From Cellvibrionales bacterium UBA4435 (lineage in GTDB: Bacteria > Pseudomonadota > Gammaproteobacteria > Pseudomonadales > Porticoccaceae): a stretch of 23,100 bases of DNA. Under the pieces are notes generated by a model. The model saw only the letters and a list, made by a program, of their open reading frames with translations, was not told the DNA's origin and did no database searches. Shown here in pieces: positions 1 to 8,399 of the stretch (the stretch's first letter is position 1; every line of letters starts with the position of its first letter). The DNA lies in assembly GCA_002390525.1 (NCBI GenBank), contig DGPR01000049.1, positions 105,178 to 128,277 on the forward strand. Direction: 5' to 3'. Both the position numbers and the translations under genes were made by a program.

Positions 1-34
1 ACCCTTAAACAGCCATAATTGGTGTTTATATTTC

Positions 35-50
35 TGGTATAATTATTGCA
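35..50 (+). promoter_or_regulatory. Candidate sigma-54 (-24/-12) promoter of glnA
   Basis: The sequence TGGTATAATTATTGCA has GG and GC separated by exactly 10 bases, and it ends in TTGCA, as in the RpoN consensus TGGCAC-N5-TTGCA. The predicted transcription start is near 61, giving a leader of about 59 bases before the glnA ATG at 120. The setting fits because glnL and glnG (the NtrB/NtrC pair that activates sigma-54 promoters) lie directly downstream. NtrC enhancer sites usually sit about 100 bases or more upstream and would be outside this window. Confidence 0.72.
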
Positions 51-119
51 TTATAATTAATGATAAAAATTATTTTTAGTTTCAGCAGTTCAAGTGCTTA
101 TATAAATTTGGAGAATAAA

Positions 120-1523
120 ATGTCACAAGCTATAGAGTTAATTAAAGAGAGTGAGGCGCGTTGGGTTGATCTTCGTTTTACAGATACAAGGGGTAAAGAG
201 CAACATGTATCCTTCCCATCAAAAGATGTGGATGATGATTTTTTTCAAACAGGCAAAATGTTTGATGGCTCGTCAATAGAAGGGTGGAAAGGAATTAATG
301 AGTCCGATATGATCCTTATGCCTGACGATGCAACAGCTGTTTTGGACCCATTTACTGACGAACCTACAGTCATCATACGCTGTGACATCATCGAGCCTTC
401 CACTATGCAATCCTATGATCGAGATCCCCGTTCCGTTGCAAAACGTGCTGAAGGTTACTTAGCATCAACTGGTTTGGGTGATACAGCCTTCTTTGGTCCA
501 GAACCAGAATTTTTTGTATTTGATGATGTCAAATGGGGCTCAAATATAAATGGATGTTTTCACAAAGTAAATTCTGAAGAGGGAATTTGGTCATCTGGAT
601 CAGAATTCCCAGATGGAAATATGGGACATCGGCCTGGTGTTAAGGGTGGGTATTTTCCGGTCCCTCCTGTCGATAGCCTCCATGATTTACGAACTGCAAT
701 GTGTTCTGCTATGGAAGAAATGGGACTCGATGTAGAAGTTCATCATCATGAGGTAGCAACTGCTGGGCAGTGCGAAATAGGGATCAAGTTTAATACACTT
801 GTTAAAAAAGCTGATGAAGTTCAAATTTTAAAGTACTGTGTACACAATATAGCTCATGCTTATGGTAAGACAGCAACATTTATGCCAAAACCACTTGTTG
901 GTGATAATGGGTCCGGCATGCATTGCCACCAATCATTCTGGAAAAATGGAGAAAATGCTTTTGCAGGAGACGGATACGCTGGACTGAGTGAAACTGCTCT
1001 TTATTATATTGGTGGAATCATTAAGCATGCTAAAGCATTAAATGCATTTGCTAATGCTTCTACAAACTCCTATAAACGACTTATTCCAGGATTTGAAGCT
1101 CCAGTTATGCTTGCATATTCAGCAAGGAATCGCTCCGCTGCACTTCGTATACCTTATGTTGCCTCGCCTAAAGGGAAACGAGTGGAAGCTAGATTTGGAG
1201 ATCCCACAGCCAACCCTTACTTAATGTTTGCGTCAATGTTAATGGCAGGTATTGATGGAGTTATTAATAAAATACATCCAGGAGAAGCAGCAGATAAAGA
1301 TCTTTATGATTTATCTCCAGAAGAGAGCTCACTGATACCCCAGGTAGCAGGTAGTCTCAGAGAAGCTCTGGAGGCCTTAGACGAAGATCGAGAATTCTTA
1401 ACAAAAGGTGGTGTATTTACAGATAAAATGATAGATGCATATATTGATCTTAAGATGCAAGACGTTCATCGTGTTGAGCATACCACTCATCCAGTTGAGT
1501 TTGATATGTACTACTCTGTTTAA
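120..1523 (+). CDS. glnA: Glutamine synthetase, type I
   Basis: This enzyme makes glutamine from glutamate, ammonia and ATP in the cytoplasm and is the main ammonium-assimilation enzyme, normally a dodecamer. The protein is 467 residues, close to the 469 of E. coli. Visible signatures are [10 protein letters not shown] near the N-terminus, the metal-site segment [10 protein letters not shown], the [10 protein letters not shown] stretch, [10 protein letters not shown] and the ATP/glutamate-site run around [10 protein letters not shown]. The adenylylation loop [11 protein letters not shown] is present with its tyrosine at residue 396, so control by GlnE adenylylation is likely. I chose the ATG at 120 because GGAG lies 6 bases upstream. 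A frame-consistent ATG at 60 would fall at or before the predicted sigma-54 transcription start. It is followed by glnL and glnG, the usual order of the operon. Confidence 0.97.
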   Translation: MSQAIELIKESEARWVDLRFTDTRGKEQHVSFPSKDVDDDFFQTGKMFDGSSIEGWKGINESDMILMPDDATAVLDPFTDEPTVIIRCDIIEPSTMQSYDRDPRSVAKRAEGYLASTGLGDTAFFGPEPEFFVFDDVKWGSNINGCFHKVNSEEGIWSSGSEFPDGNMGHRPGVKGGYFPVPPVDSLHDLRTAMCSAMEEMGLDVEVHHHEVATAGQCEIGIKFNTLVKKADEVQILKYCVHNIAHAYGKTATFMPKPLVGDNGSGMHCHQSFWKNGENAFAGDGYAGLSETALYYIGGIIKHAKALNAFANASTNSYKRLIPGFEAPVMLAYSARNRSAALRIPYVASPKGKRVEARFGDPTANPYLMFASMLMAGIDGVINKIHPGEAADKDLYDLSPEESSLIPQVAGSLREALEALDEDREFLTKGGVFTDKMIDAYIDLKMQDVHRVEHTTHPVEFDMYYSV

Positions 1524-1536
1524 GTGTTATCAAATC

Positions 1537-1575
1537 ATTAGACTAGGTTGTATACCATCTGCAATCTAGTCTAAT
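1537..1575 (+). terminator. Strong hairpin between glnA and glnL (terminator or attenuator)
   Basis: The arms 1537-1550 and 1562-1575 form a 14-bp stem (ATTAGACTAG against CTAGTCTAAT is perfect, extended by four pairs including one G-U) with an 11-base loop. The downstream run is T-rich (TTTATT) but not a clean T-tract, so termination is probably partial. That would give high glnA and lower glnLG transcript, as in enteric bacteria. Confidence 0.6.
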
Positions 1576-1651
1576 TTATTCAATAGTTACCAATTTTTAT
1601 AAAGAGCCTAATGTCGAAATTTCCTAGTCTAGTTAAATGATTGATTGAATC

Positions 1652-2740
1652 ATGAAAATGGAAGAAATAAAGAACATAGTCTTAGATAATCTAAATGTCT
1701 CAGTTATATTGTTGGATGAGAAGCTGAAAATACTTTACGCGAACTCTGCGACTGAAAGTTTATTTGATACTAGTTCATTTCGTGTTGTGGGCAAATCGAT
1801 ATTTAATTTTTTAAAAGAGTACGATGAAGATCCGCAGAGCAGTCAAATTGACTTTTCTGCTATAGATAAAGCGGTGGATGACTATCGTCCATTTACACAA
1901 AGAGAGGTATGTTTTCAGCTTCCTGATAAAGCACACATTACTGTAGATTTTACTGTTTCTCCCATAATTCATGGTTCTAAAAAAATGCTTTTATTAGAAA
2001 TTCAGCAGGTGGAAAGACTAATACAGCTGAATAAAGAGCAGGGATTTCTAGATACGCACAAGTCAGCCAGAAACTTAATTCGTGACCTTGCTCATGAAAT
2101 AAAAAACCCTCTGGGAGGAATTAAAGGCGCAGCACAACTTCTTTCAGATGACCTTGAAAATCGACCAGAATTACGTGAATTTACTAGTATTATTACCAAG
2201 GAAACTAATAGGCTATCCAAGCTTGTAAATCAAATGCTTGGATCAAATACCTTACCGAAATTTACTTCAATAAATATTCATGAAATTATTGAGCATGTCG
2301 CATCACTTATAGAAAAAGATACTATGGGTAAGATAAATATAAATAAGATCTACGATCCAAGCATCCCAGAAATCAGTGGGGACAGAGGGAAACTAACTCA
2401 GGCTTTTTTGAACATAATGCTTAACTCCGTTCAAGCGCTCTCTGATTGCAAAACAGCAAATCCCATGATAGAAGTTACGACGAGTATTGAGAGAAATCAA
2501 ACAATCCGAGGGGTTCATCATAGGATGAACTGCTGCATACAAATTGTCGACAATGGTCCGGGTGTTTCAGAAGAGATGCTCGATTGTATGTTTTTTCCAT
2601 CGATTAGTGGAAAAGTAGGAGGAACTGGTCTCGGTTTGTCTATTTCTCAGTCCGCGATAGATATTCATCAAGGTCTTATTAAATGTGAAAATAAGAGCGG
2701 CAAAACATTTTTTTATATCTACTTACCGTTGGATAAATAA
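1652..2740 (+). CDS. glnL: Nitrogen regulation sensor histidine kinase NtrB
   Basis: This is the cytoplasmic kinase/phosphatase that controls NtrC phosphorylation in response to nitrogen status, normally through the PII protein. The protein is 362 residues with no membrane segment. A PAS domain occupies about residues 5-115. The dimerisation/phosphoacceptor segment is LAHEIKNPLGGIKGAAQLL, with the phospho-accepting histidine at 148. The ATPase domain shows an N box (NIMLNSVQ, about 254-261), a G1 box (DNGPGV, about 300-305) and a G2 box (GGTGLGLS, 323-330). The start codon lacks a clear Shine-Dalgarno; a second ATG lies two codons on. The stop is one base before the glnG ATG, so the two are almost certainly co-translated. 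Only the PII gene is missing from the neighbourhood. Confidence 0.95.
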   Translation: MKMEEIKNIVLDNLNVSVILLDEKLKILYANSATESLFDTSSFRVVGKSIFNFLKEYDEDPQSSQIDFSAIDKAVDDYRPFTQREVCFQLPDKAHITVDFTVSPIIHGSKKMLLLEIQQVERLIQLNKEQGFLDTHKSARNLIRDLAHEIKNPLGGIKGAAQLLSDDLENRPELREFTSIITKETNRLSKLVNQMLGSNTLPKFTSINIHEIIEHVASLIEKDTMGKININKIYDPSIPEISGDRGKLTQAFLNIMLNSVQALSDCKTANPMIEVTTSIERNQTIRGVHHRMNCCIQIVDNGPGVSEEMLDCMFFPSISGKVGGTGLGLSISQSAIDIHQGLIKCENKSGKTFFYIYLPLDK

Positions 2741-2741
2741 T

Positions 2742-4151
2742 ATGAAACATAATGTCTGGATCGTTGATGATGATCAATCTATTCGTTGGGTCATGGAGAA
2801 AACTCTTGCAAGAGAAAATATGATAGTAAGTTCCTTTGAGACTGCACAAGAGCTTCTTATTGAGCTTATTAAAACAACTCCAGATACGGTGATAACTGAT
2901 ATAAGAATGCCTGGAATGAGTGGCTTGGAACTTTTGAAAAAGATTCACGCTTCAAATCCAAATCTACCTATAATAGTTACTACAGCCCATTCAGATCTGG
3001 ATAGTGCTGTATCTGCCTATCAAGGTGGCGCATTCGAATATTTACCTAAACCATTCGATCTTCAAGATTTAGTAGCAGTAACACAACGCGCGATAAGCTT
3101 CACAAAAGATCAAAGAAAAGCCAGTATTTCAGAGGAAAGCATTTCTGATAATCATAATGAAATAATCGGTGAAGCTCAATCTATGCAAGAGGTCTTCCGT
3201 GCTATCGGTAGATTATCAAACTCAAATATTACTGTCTTAATTAATGGTGAGTCGGGTACAGGGAAAGAGCTTGTAGCTAAAGCATTGCATGATAATAGTC
3301 CTCGTAAAGAAAACAAATTTATCGCCCTAAATATGGCTGCCATTCCACATGACTTAATAGAATCGGAATTATTTGGACATGAAAAAGGCGCCTTTAGTGG
3401 AGCAAGTCAGCGTAGAGAAGGTCGTTTTCAGCAAGCAAATGGTGGGACACTTTTTCTGGATGAAATAGGCGATATGCCTGCTGAGGCACAAACAAGACTA
3501 TTGCGTGTGCTTGCCAATGGAGAATTTTACCTAGTAGGTGGCCACATACCAATAAAAGTTGATACTCGAATTATTGCGGCCACTCATCAGAATCTTGAAG
3601 AACTTGTAACTAAAAATTTATTTAGGGAAGATCTATTTCATCGCCTAAATGTTATTCGAATACATCTTCCAAACCTTGTTGACCGTAGAGAAGATATCCC
3701 AAAATTATTAAGGCATTTTTTAAGTACAGCAGCAAAAGAATTAAAATATGAAACAAAAATTCTTACAGATGAAGCTATAGAATACCTAAGTATTCTTCCA
3801 TGGCCAGGAAATGTGAGGCAATTAGAAAATGTATGCCGATGGATAACGGTTATGGCACCAGGCATAGAGGTTCGTACAGAAGACTTACCAGCTGAGTTTC
3901 TTAACATAACAGATGATGATTCGAAAGATTCCATGTCTTGGGAAGAGCATCTTAAGCAATGGGCTCAAGAAGAGCTATCGTCTGGAAATACTGAAATTAT
4001 AGCTAGAGCAACAAGAACCTTTGAGAAAACTTTAATTGAAGCTACTTTAATTAAAACCGGTGGCAGAAAAAGTAAGGCTGCAGAAATATTAGGTCTAGGT
4101 AGAAACACACTTGCCCGAAAACTTAAAGAATTAGAGATAATTAGCGATTAA
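2742..4151 (+). CDS. glnG: Nitrogen regulation response regulator NtrC (sigma-54 activator)
   Basis: Phosphorylated NtrC binds enhancer DNA and uses ATP hydrolysis to open sigma-54 RNA polymerase complexes. The protein is 469 residues, the same length as in E. coli. The receiver domain (about 1-120) has the acidic pocket DDD at 9-11, the phospho-acceptor D53 and K103. The AAA+ domain has Walker A GESGTGKE (169-176), the sigma-54 contact loop GAFSGA (216-221) and Walker B GGTLFLDEIGD (from 234). A Fis-type helix-turn-helix is at the C-terminus (KSKAAEILGLGRNTLARKL). The loop has serine where the usual motif is GAFTGA. I chose the ATG at 2742, one base after the glnL stop, because upstream in-frame codons would overlap the conserved end of glnL. 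Confidence 0.96.
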   Translation: MKHNVWIVDDDQSIRWVMEKTLARENMIVSSFETAQELLIELIKTTPDTVITDIRMPGMSGLELLKKIHASNPNLPIIVTTAHSDLDSAVSAYQGGAFEYLPKPFDLQDLVAVTQRAISFTKDQRKASISEESISDNHNEIIGEAQSMQEVFRAIGRLSNSNITVLINGESGTGKELVAKALHDNSPRKENKFIALNMAAIPHDLIESELFGHEKGAFSGASQRREGRFQQANGGTLFLDEIGDMPAEAQTRLLRVLANGEFYLVGGHIPIKVDTRIIAATHQNLEELVTKNLFREDLFHRLNVIRIHLPNLVDRREDIPKLLRHFLSTAAKELKYETKILTDEAIEYLSILPWPGNVRQLENVCRWITVMAPGIEVRTEDLPAEFLNITDDDSKDSMSWEEHLKQWAQEELSSGNTEIIARATRTFEKTLIEATLIKTGGRKSKAAEILGLGRNTLARKLKELEIISD

Positions 4152-4169
4152 GTCTTAATGATAAATGAT

Positions 4170-4580
4170 TTATTCTTTTACAACTGGAAGACTCTGGTTT
4201 TGCCATTCCATCATGCCCCCTGTTAGTCTTAGTGCACTAAATCCCTCTTGCTGTAATTTTCGACCAACAGAGCCAGAATGCTGACTTTGCTTATCAGCAA
4301 TTATAATTGCTTTCGTTCGATACTGTTCAAGTTGAGGTATTCTCTGATTCAATTTAGCATATGGAATATTAATTGCCCCCGCTATATGCCCCAAACTAAA
4401 ATCTTTTGTTTCACGAACATCTAAAAGTATCGCTTCTTCAGAATTTATCATGCGAGTAACTACATGCGGTGATATAGTTTTACCGCTTTTAGCGCGCTCG
4501 TTAATTGCATACAAATAAATGAGGGTCATAAAAATACTCACAAGAACCCATTGTTCGCTTATAAAGTCAAAAAATTCCAA
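4170..4580 (-). CDS. yibN: Membrane-anchored rhodanese-fold protein, YibN type
   Basis: The protein is 136 residues: one N-terminal transmembrane helix (about 11-27) followed by a rhodanese-like domain (LLDVRE at 52-57, GHIAGAINIP at 64-73, GGMMEW at 121-126). The active-site loop reads ADKQSQHSG, with aspartate (D96) where sulfurtransferases carry the catalytic cysteine, and there is no cysteine in the whole protein. Sulfur transfer is therefore unlikely, and a structural or interaction role is more plausible. Its divergent placement next to gpmI-envC matches E. coli yibN, whose loop, as I recall, is also atypical. The start is a TTG with GGAG nine bases upstream; starting at a later ATG would cut the membrane helix. 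It is convergent with glnG, 18 bases away. Confidence 0.85.
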   Translation of the reverse strand: MEFFDFISEQWVLVSIFMTLIYLYAINERAKSGKTISPHVVTRMINSEEAILLDVRETKDFSLGHIAGAINIPYAKLNQRIPQLEQYRTKAIIIADKQSQHSGSVGRKLQQEGFSALRLTGGMMEWQNQSLPVVKE

Positions 4581-4633
4581 GGTGATTAACTCCGATTGCT
4601 GTTTTTGTATATTAAAGAAGACAATATCTGTAA

Positions 4634-4662
4634 ATTATACACAGCGAAACGATTAACGGGAA
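4634..4662 (-). promoter_or_regulatory. Candidate sigma-70 promoter for the yibN-type gene
   Basis: On the minus strand a perfect TATAAT (4634-4639) is preceded after 17 bases by TTCCCG (4657-4662), a weak -35. It lies 54 bases from the TTG start in the divergent yibN/gpmI spacer. Confidence 0.4.
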
Positions 4663-4686
4663 ACCATCATTGGCGCTAATCGCTCT

Positions 4687-4719
4687 TTGTCGGTAATATT
4701 CTTACTATCAATCTATAAA
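4687..4719 (+). promoter_or_regulatory. Possible weak promoter for gpmI-envC
   Basis: TTGTCG (4687-4692) and an AT-rich CTATAAA element (4713-4719) sit upstream of gpmI. The spacing is 19-20 bases, longer than ideal, so this is only the best candidate visible in the divergent spacer. Confidence 0.25.
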
Positions 4720-4743
4720 AAATCAAACAGAGCCTAAAAATTT

Positions 4744-6288
4744 ATGACTAAATCAAAAAAACCACTATTGCTTTTGATACTAGATGGATTTGGATATAGT
4801 GAAAAAAAGAAGCATAATGCTATATATTCAGCTAAAACACCTATATTAGACGGCTTATGGAGTAAGTGCCCACATAGCTTGATTGATACTTCTGGTCCTG
4901 CAGTTGGGCTACCTGTTGGGCAAATGGGTAATAGCGAAGTAGGTCATGTTACTCTCGGATCAGGAAGAGTCTTACATCAAAATCTTTCACAAATTAATAA
5001 TTGTATCAAAAATGGTGATTTTTTCTCTAATCCTTCATATATAAAAGCAGTTGATAAAGCGATCGCTAATGATAGAGCGGTACATATCTTTGGTCTTCTC
5101 TCTGCGGGGGGGGTACATAGTCATGAGGATCATATAAATAATGTAATCAAACTTGCAGCCAAAAGAGGTGCTAAAAAGATATATTTGCATGCTTTTTTAG
5201 ATGGAAGGGATACGCCACCAAGGAGCGCTGAAGGGTCAATTAAAACAACGGAGGCTGTTCTTTCGGACTTAGGTGTAGGAAAAATCGCCAGTATATCTGG
5301 ACGATTTTATGCAATGGATAGAGATAAAAGATGGGATCGCCTTGAAGCAGTATACAATATGCTCACAGATGACTACCCTGAATATATAGCTGACAGTGCA
5401 ATTGAGGCGCTGGAAGACAGCTATAATTATACTGATAGCGATGAATTTGTTTTACCAACCAAAATTTCTACAATGAATGAAAAATCTATGGTAGTTGATG
5501 GTGATGTAATTATTTTCATGAATTTTAGGCCAGACCGAGCTAGACAGATAACTAATGCTTTTACCGATGACAATTTTATTGGGTTCATCAGAAAAAAACG
5601 TCCAAAATTAGCTGATTTTGTAATGACCACTCAGTACTCCAAAGATATCCAAGCTTCGGTAGCATTCCCGCCAGAAGAAATTCGTAACTCATTAGGGGAG
5701 CATTTAAGTAATTTAGATAAAACACAATTAAGAATCGCAGAAACTGAAAAATATGCTCACGTAACCTTTTTCTTTAGTGGTGGGCAAGAAAATCTTTTCA
5801 AAGGAGAATCAAGAATACTAATTCCATCCCCAAAAGTCGAAACCTATGATCTCATGCCAGAAATGAGTGCTTATGAGCTCACAGATAATCTTATTGAAGC
5901 AATTAATAGCAAAGATTTTGATGTTATTATTTGTAACTATGCGAACTGTGACCAAGTTGGTCACAGCGGAATATTTAAGGCGGCAGCTAAGGCTGTAGAG
6001 GTGATTGATGAATGCATTGGTAAACTGTTATTGGCAGTTGAGAATGCTGGCGGTCAGTGCTTAATAACTGCTGATCATGGTAATGTTGAGCAAATGTTCG
6101 ATGAAGAGACTGGGCAGCCTCATACACAACACACTACTTTACCAGTTCCCCTGATATATATAGGAGAAAAGAAAATATCACTTCTTAAACAGGGATCGTT
6201 GTCAGATGTCGCCCCTACAATTTTAACAATTATGGATTTACCTCAGCCCAAGGAAATGTCAGGAAAATCCCTAGTCAAAAATCACTAA
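4744..6288 (+). CDS. gpmI: 2,3-bisphosphoglycerate-independent phosphoglycerate mutase
   Basis: This cytoplasmic enzyme interconverts 3- and 2-phosphoglycerate in glycolysis and gluconeogenesis with two metal ions and a phosphoserine intermediate. The protein is 514 residues, matching E. coli GpmM. Diagnostic parts are LLILDGFG (metal ligand D14), MGNSEVGH with the catalytic serine S64, AFLDGRDTPP, MNFRPDRARQ, the metal-site segment NCDQVGHSG and ITADHGNVEQM near the end. The start ATG has only a weak upstream AGAG; no better start exists. envC follows after 14 bases, so the two probably form an operon, as in enteric bacteria. Confidence 0.97.
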   Translation: MTKSKKPLLLLILDGFGYSEKKKHNAIYSAKTPILDGLWSKCPHSLIDTSGPAVGLPVGQMGNSEVGHVTLGSGRVLHQNLSQINNCIKNGDFFSNPSYIKAVDKAIANDRAVHIFGLLSAGGVHSHEDHINNVIKLAAKRGAKKIYLHAFLDGRDTPPRSAEGSIKTTEAVLSDLGVGKIASISGRFYAMDRDKRWDRLEAVYNMLTDDYPEYIADSAIEALEDSYNYTDSDEFVLPTKISTMNEKSMVVDGDVIIFMNFRPDRARQITNAFTDDNFIGFIRKKRPKLADFVMTTQYSKDIQASVAFPPEEIRNSLGEHLSNLDKTQLRIAETEKYAHVTFFFSGGQENLFKGESRILIPSPKVETYDLMPEMSAYELTDNLIEAINSKDFDVIICNYANCDQVGHSGIFKAAAKAVEVIDECIGKLLLAVENAGGQCLITADHGNVEQMFDEETGQPHTQHTTLPVPLIYIGEKKISLLKQGSLSDVAPTILTIMDLPQPKEMSGKSLVKNH

Positions 6289-6302
6289 TATAGCACTAAT
6301 TG

Positions 6303-7457
6303 ATGGTAATACATTTAATGCGATATTTCATTTCAAGAATACTTATTGCTCTCATTTTCATTGCGCCTATATTGGCTGAAGAAAAAAATGATCTACATAA
6401 ACTAAATAAATTAAATAATAAAATTTCTGATCTTAAAAAATCTCTTGTAGGGCATGGGGAAAGCCAAGAATCATTAAATAATCAATTAGAAAAAACCGAG
6501 TTATCCCTGGCAAAAATAACCTCCAAGATAAGAGCTTTTGAAAAAAAAATAGATTCTCTAAGCCGCAGAATTGAAAATCTTAATGAGCAAAGAAATAATT
6601 TAGCAGCATTCTTAAAGAAACAACAATATCTAATAAAAAATTATATTAAATTTCTTCATCGTCAAGGAACAGAAGAGCCTCTAAAGCTTATTTTAAAACA
6701 ACACAACCCAAAAAATATTAATCGAATACTTGAATATTATAATTACTTTATAAATGCTAGAAATGAAAAAATTAACAGCTATAAAGAGAAAATTAAAGAG
6801 CTTAATATTATCCAAAAGCTAATTTCAGATCAAAAAATAGAATTAATGCGAAATCGATCTGAACTTAAAGAAAGAAAAAATAGCTTCTTATCATTACAAA
6901 GCTCAAGAGCACTTACTATAAAGAAACTTAATAGTAAAATTAATTCTTCACAACTCAAGCTTGCTTTATACGCTGACCAAAAAGCTAATCTAGAAACCTT
7001 ATTAAGAAAAAAAACCCACGCATTGAATCATCCTTCTAGCACCTCTTCAAAAAACAATTTTTATGAAAATAAAGGTAAGCTACCCTGGCCTGTGAATGCT
7101 AATCCAAGTAACGAGTATGATTTAAAATCGAATTCTTCGATGCACTCAAAAGGCTGGCTTCTAAAAACTAATGCGGGATCTCCAGTTAGAGTTGTTCATG
7201 ATGGTAAAATCATATTTGCAAATTATCTTAAAGGGCACGGTCTTTTGATAATAGTTAGTCATGGTGACGGCTTCATGACGTTATATGCTCATAACCAATT
7301 CCTTTTAAAAAAAATGGGTGACTGGGTATTGAAAGGCGAAGATATCGCGAGGGTGGGAAACACTGGTGGTCTTGATGAGCATGCACTTTATTTTGAAGTG
7401 AGAGAAAATGGGAAGCCTTCAAATCCGAAGATTTGGCTCTTAAGTAAGAATTACTAG
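6303..7457 (+). CDS. envC: EnvC-type murein hydrolase activator (coiled coil plus degenerate LytM domain)
   Basis: EnvC proteins act in the periplasm at the division septum, where FtsEX-controlled EnvC switches on cell-wall amidases. The protein is 384 residues. An N-terminal signal peptide (hydrophobic core ILIALIFIAPILA) is followed by a long, lysine/glutamate-rich coiled coil (about residues 27-240) and a C-terminal LytM/M23 domain (about 275-384). The domain is degenerate: where active M23 peptidases have HLHFE it reads ALYFE. This loss of catalytic residues is typical of amidase activators. Starts are ambiguous: TTG at 6300, ATG at 6303 or ATG at 6318. All keep the signal peptide, and none has a strong Shine-Dalgarno. 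It lies directly downstream of gpmI. Confidence 0.9.
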   Translation: MVIHLMRYFISRILIALIFIAPILAEEKNDLHKLNKLNNKISDLKKSLVGHGESQESLNNQLEKTELSLAKITSKIRAFEKKIDSLSRRIENLNEQRNNLAAFLKKQQYLIKNYIKFLHRQGTEEPLKLILKQHNPKNINRILEYYNYFINARNEKINSYKEKIKELNIIQKLISDQKIELMRNRSELKERKNSFLSLQSSRALTIKKLNSKINSSQLKLALYADQKANLETLLRKKTHALNHPSSTSSKNNFYENKGKLPWPVNANPSNEYDLKSNSSMHSKGWLLKTNAGSPVRVVHDGKIIFANYLKGHGLLIIVSHGDGFMTLYAHNQFLLKKMGDWVLKGEDIARVGNTGGLDEHALYFEVRENGKPSNPKIWLLSKNY

Positions 7458-7561
7458 ATTGATGTTAATAATATATAGTTATAGTGGTAACTTAAAATAT
7501 TGGTGTTTAAAAATAAGGGTGAGATTATGTTTTCTTCAAGATATATAATATTTTTATAATA

Positions 7562-8335
7562 TTAAAGTCTCATTTCGATACCCTGTTTTGCCATGTATGT
7601 CTTGGCTTCTTTAATTGTAAACTCGCCGAAATGAAAAATACTAGCAGCTAGAACTGCATCAGCCTGCCCCTCAAGAATACCATCAGCTAAATGCTTCAGA
7701 TTACCTGCCCCTCCTGAAGCAATAATAGGAATATCAACTTCTGAGCTAACTGCTTTTGTAAGCTCAAGATTAAAACCATTTTTAGTTCCATCGTTATCCA
7801 TGCTAGTCAGTAAAATTTCACCTGCTCCATATCTGGCCATCATATTTGTCCAATCCAGTACATCAATTCCTGTAGTATTTCTGCCGCCATGAGTAAATAC
7901 TTCCCATTTTATGGGCTCATCATTGGTGCTAGTTTTCTTAGCATCAATAGCTACGACAATACACTGGGAACCAAAACGATCAGCAGCAATACGTACGAAT
8001 TCTGGAGTTTTTACAGCTGCTGAATTGATGCTTACCTTATCAGCACCAGCGTTGAGCAAGTTCCTTATATCCGACAAGTTTCTTACACCACCGCCCACTG
8101 TAAGGGGGATAAATACCTCACTTGCCATTCGCTCTACTGTATTTATTATAGTGTCTCGGCCTTCATGGCTGGCTGTGATATCTAAGAAAGTAATTTCATC
8201 AGCTCCTTCCTGATTGTATCGCTTAGCCACTTCTATAGGATCACCAGCATCTCTGATATCTATGAATTGGACACCCTTAACCACCCGACCTCTGTCAACA
8301 TCGAGACAAGGAATAATTCTCTTTGCTAGTGTCAT
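7562..8335 (-). CDS. hisF: Imidazole glycerol phosphate synthase, cyclase subunit HisF
   Basis: HisF uses ammonia delivered by its glutaminase partner HisH to convert PRFAR into imidazole glycerol phosphate and AICAR, linking histidine and purine synthesis. The protein is 257 residues, a full-length beta/alpha barrel. The catalytic aspartates are at 12 ([10 protein letters not shown]) and 131 (VVAIDAKK). Phosphate-site motifs TVGGGVRN and IIASGGAGN are present. The start ATG has AAGG eight bases upstream. It is 64 bases downstream of ribA on the same strand and probably shares its transcript. No other his gene is in the window, so HisH and HisA must be encoded elsewhere. Confidence 0.96.
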   Translation of the reverse strand: MTLAKRIIPCLDVDRGRVVKGVQFIDIRDAGDPIEVAKRYNQEGADEITFLDITASHEGRDTIINTVERMASEVFIPLTVGGGVRNLSDIRNLLNAGADKVSINSAAVKTPEFVRIAADRFGSQCIVVAIDAKKTSTNDEPIKWEVFTHGGRNTTGIDVLDWTNMMARYGAGEILLTSMDNDGTKNGFNLELTKAVSSEVDIPIIASGGAGNLKHLADGILEGQADAVLAASIFHFGEFTIKEAKTYMAKQGIEMRL

Positions 8336-8399
8336 AAAATGACCTTAATTATATTGGGAACCAAAAAATTTCACTTCTACAAGTCACTATAGCCTGATA

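Noticed and set aside
60..119. N-terminal extension of glnA from the ATG at 60
   Set aside because: The 20 extra residues do not look like glutamine synthetase, a GGAG site sits before the ATG at 120, and the sigma-54 start would be near 61.
7546..7564. Terminator between envC and hisF
   Set aside because: The stem (TAATATT/AATATTA) is purely A-T with no GC pairs and overlaps the hisF stop; it is too weak to claim.
8348..8353. Promoter for hisF (TATAAT on the minus strand)
   Set aside because: It would start transcription only about 6 bases before the ATG, inside the ribosome-binding site, and there is no -35.
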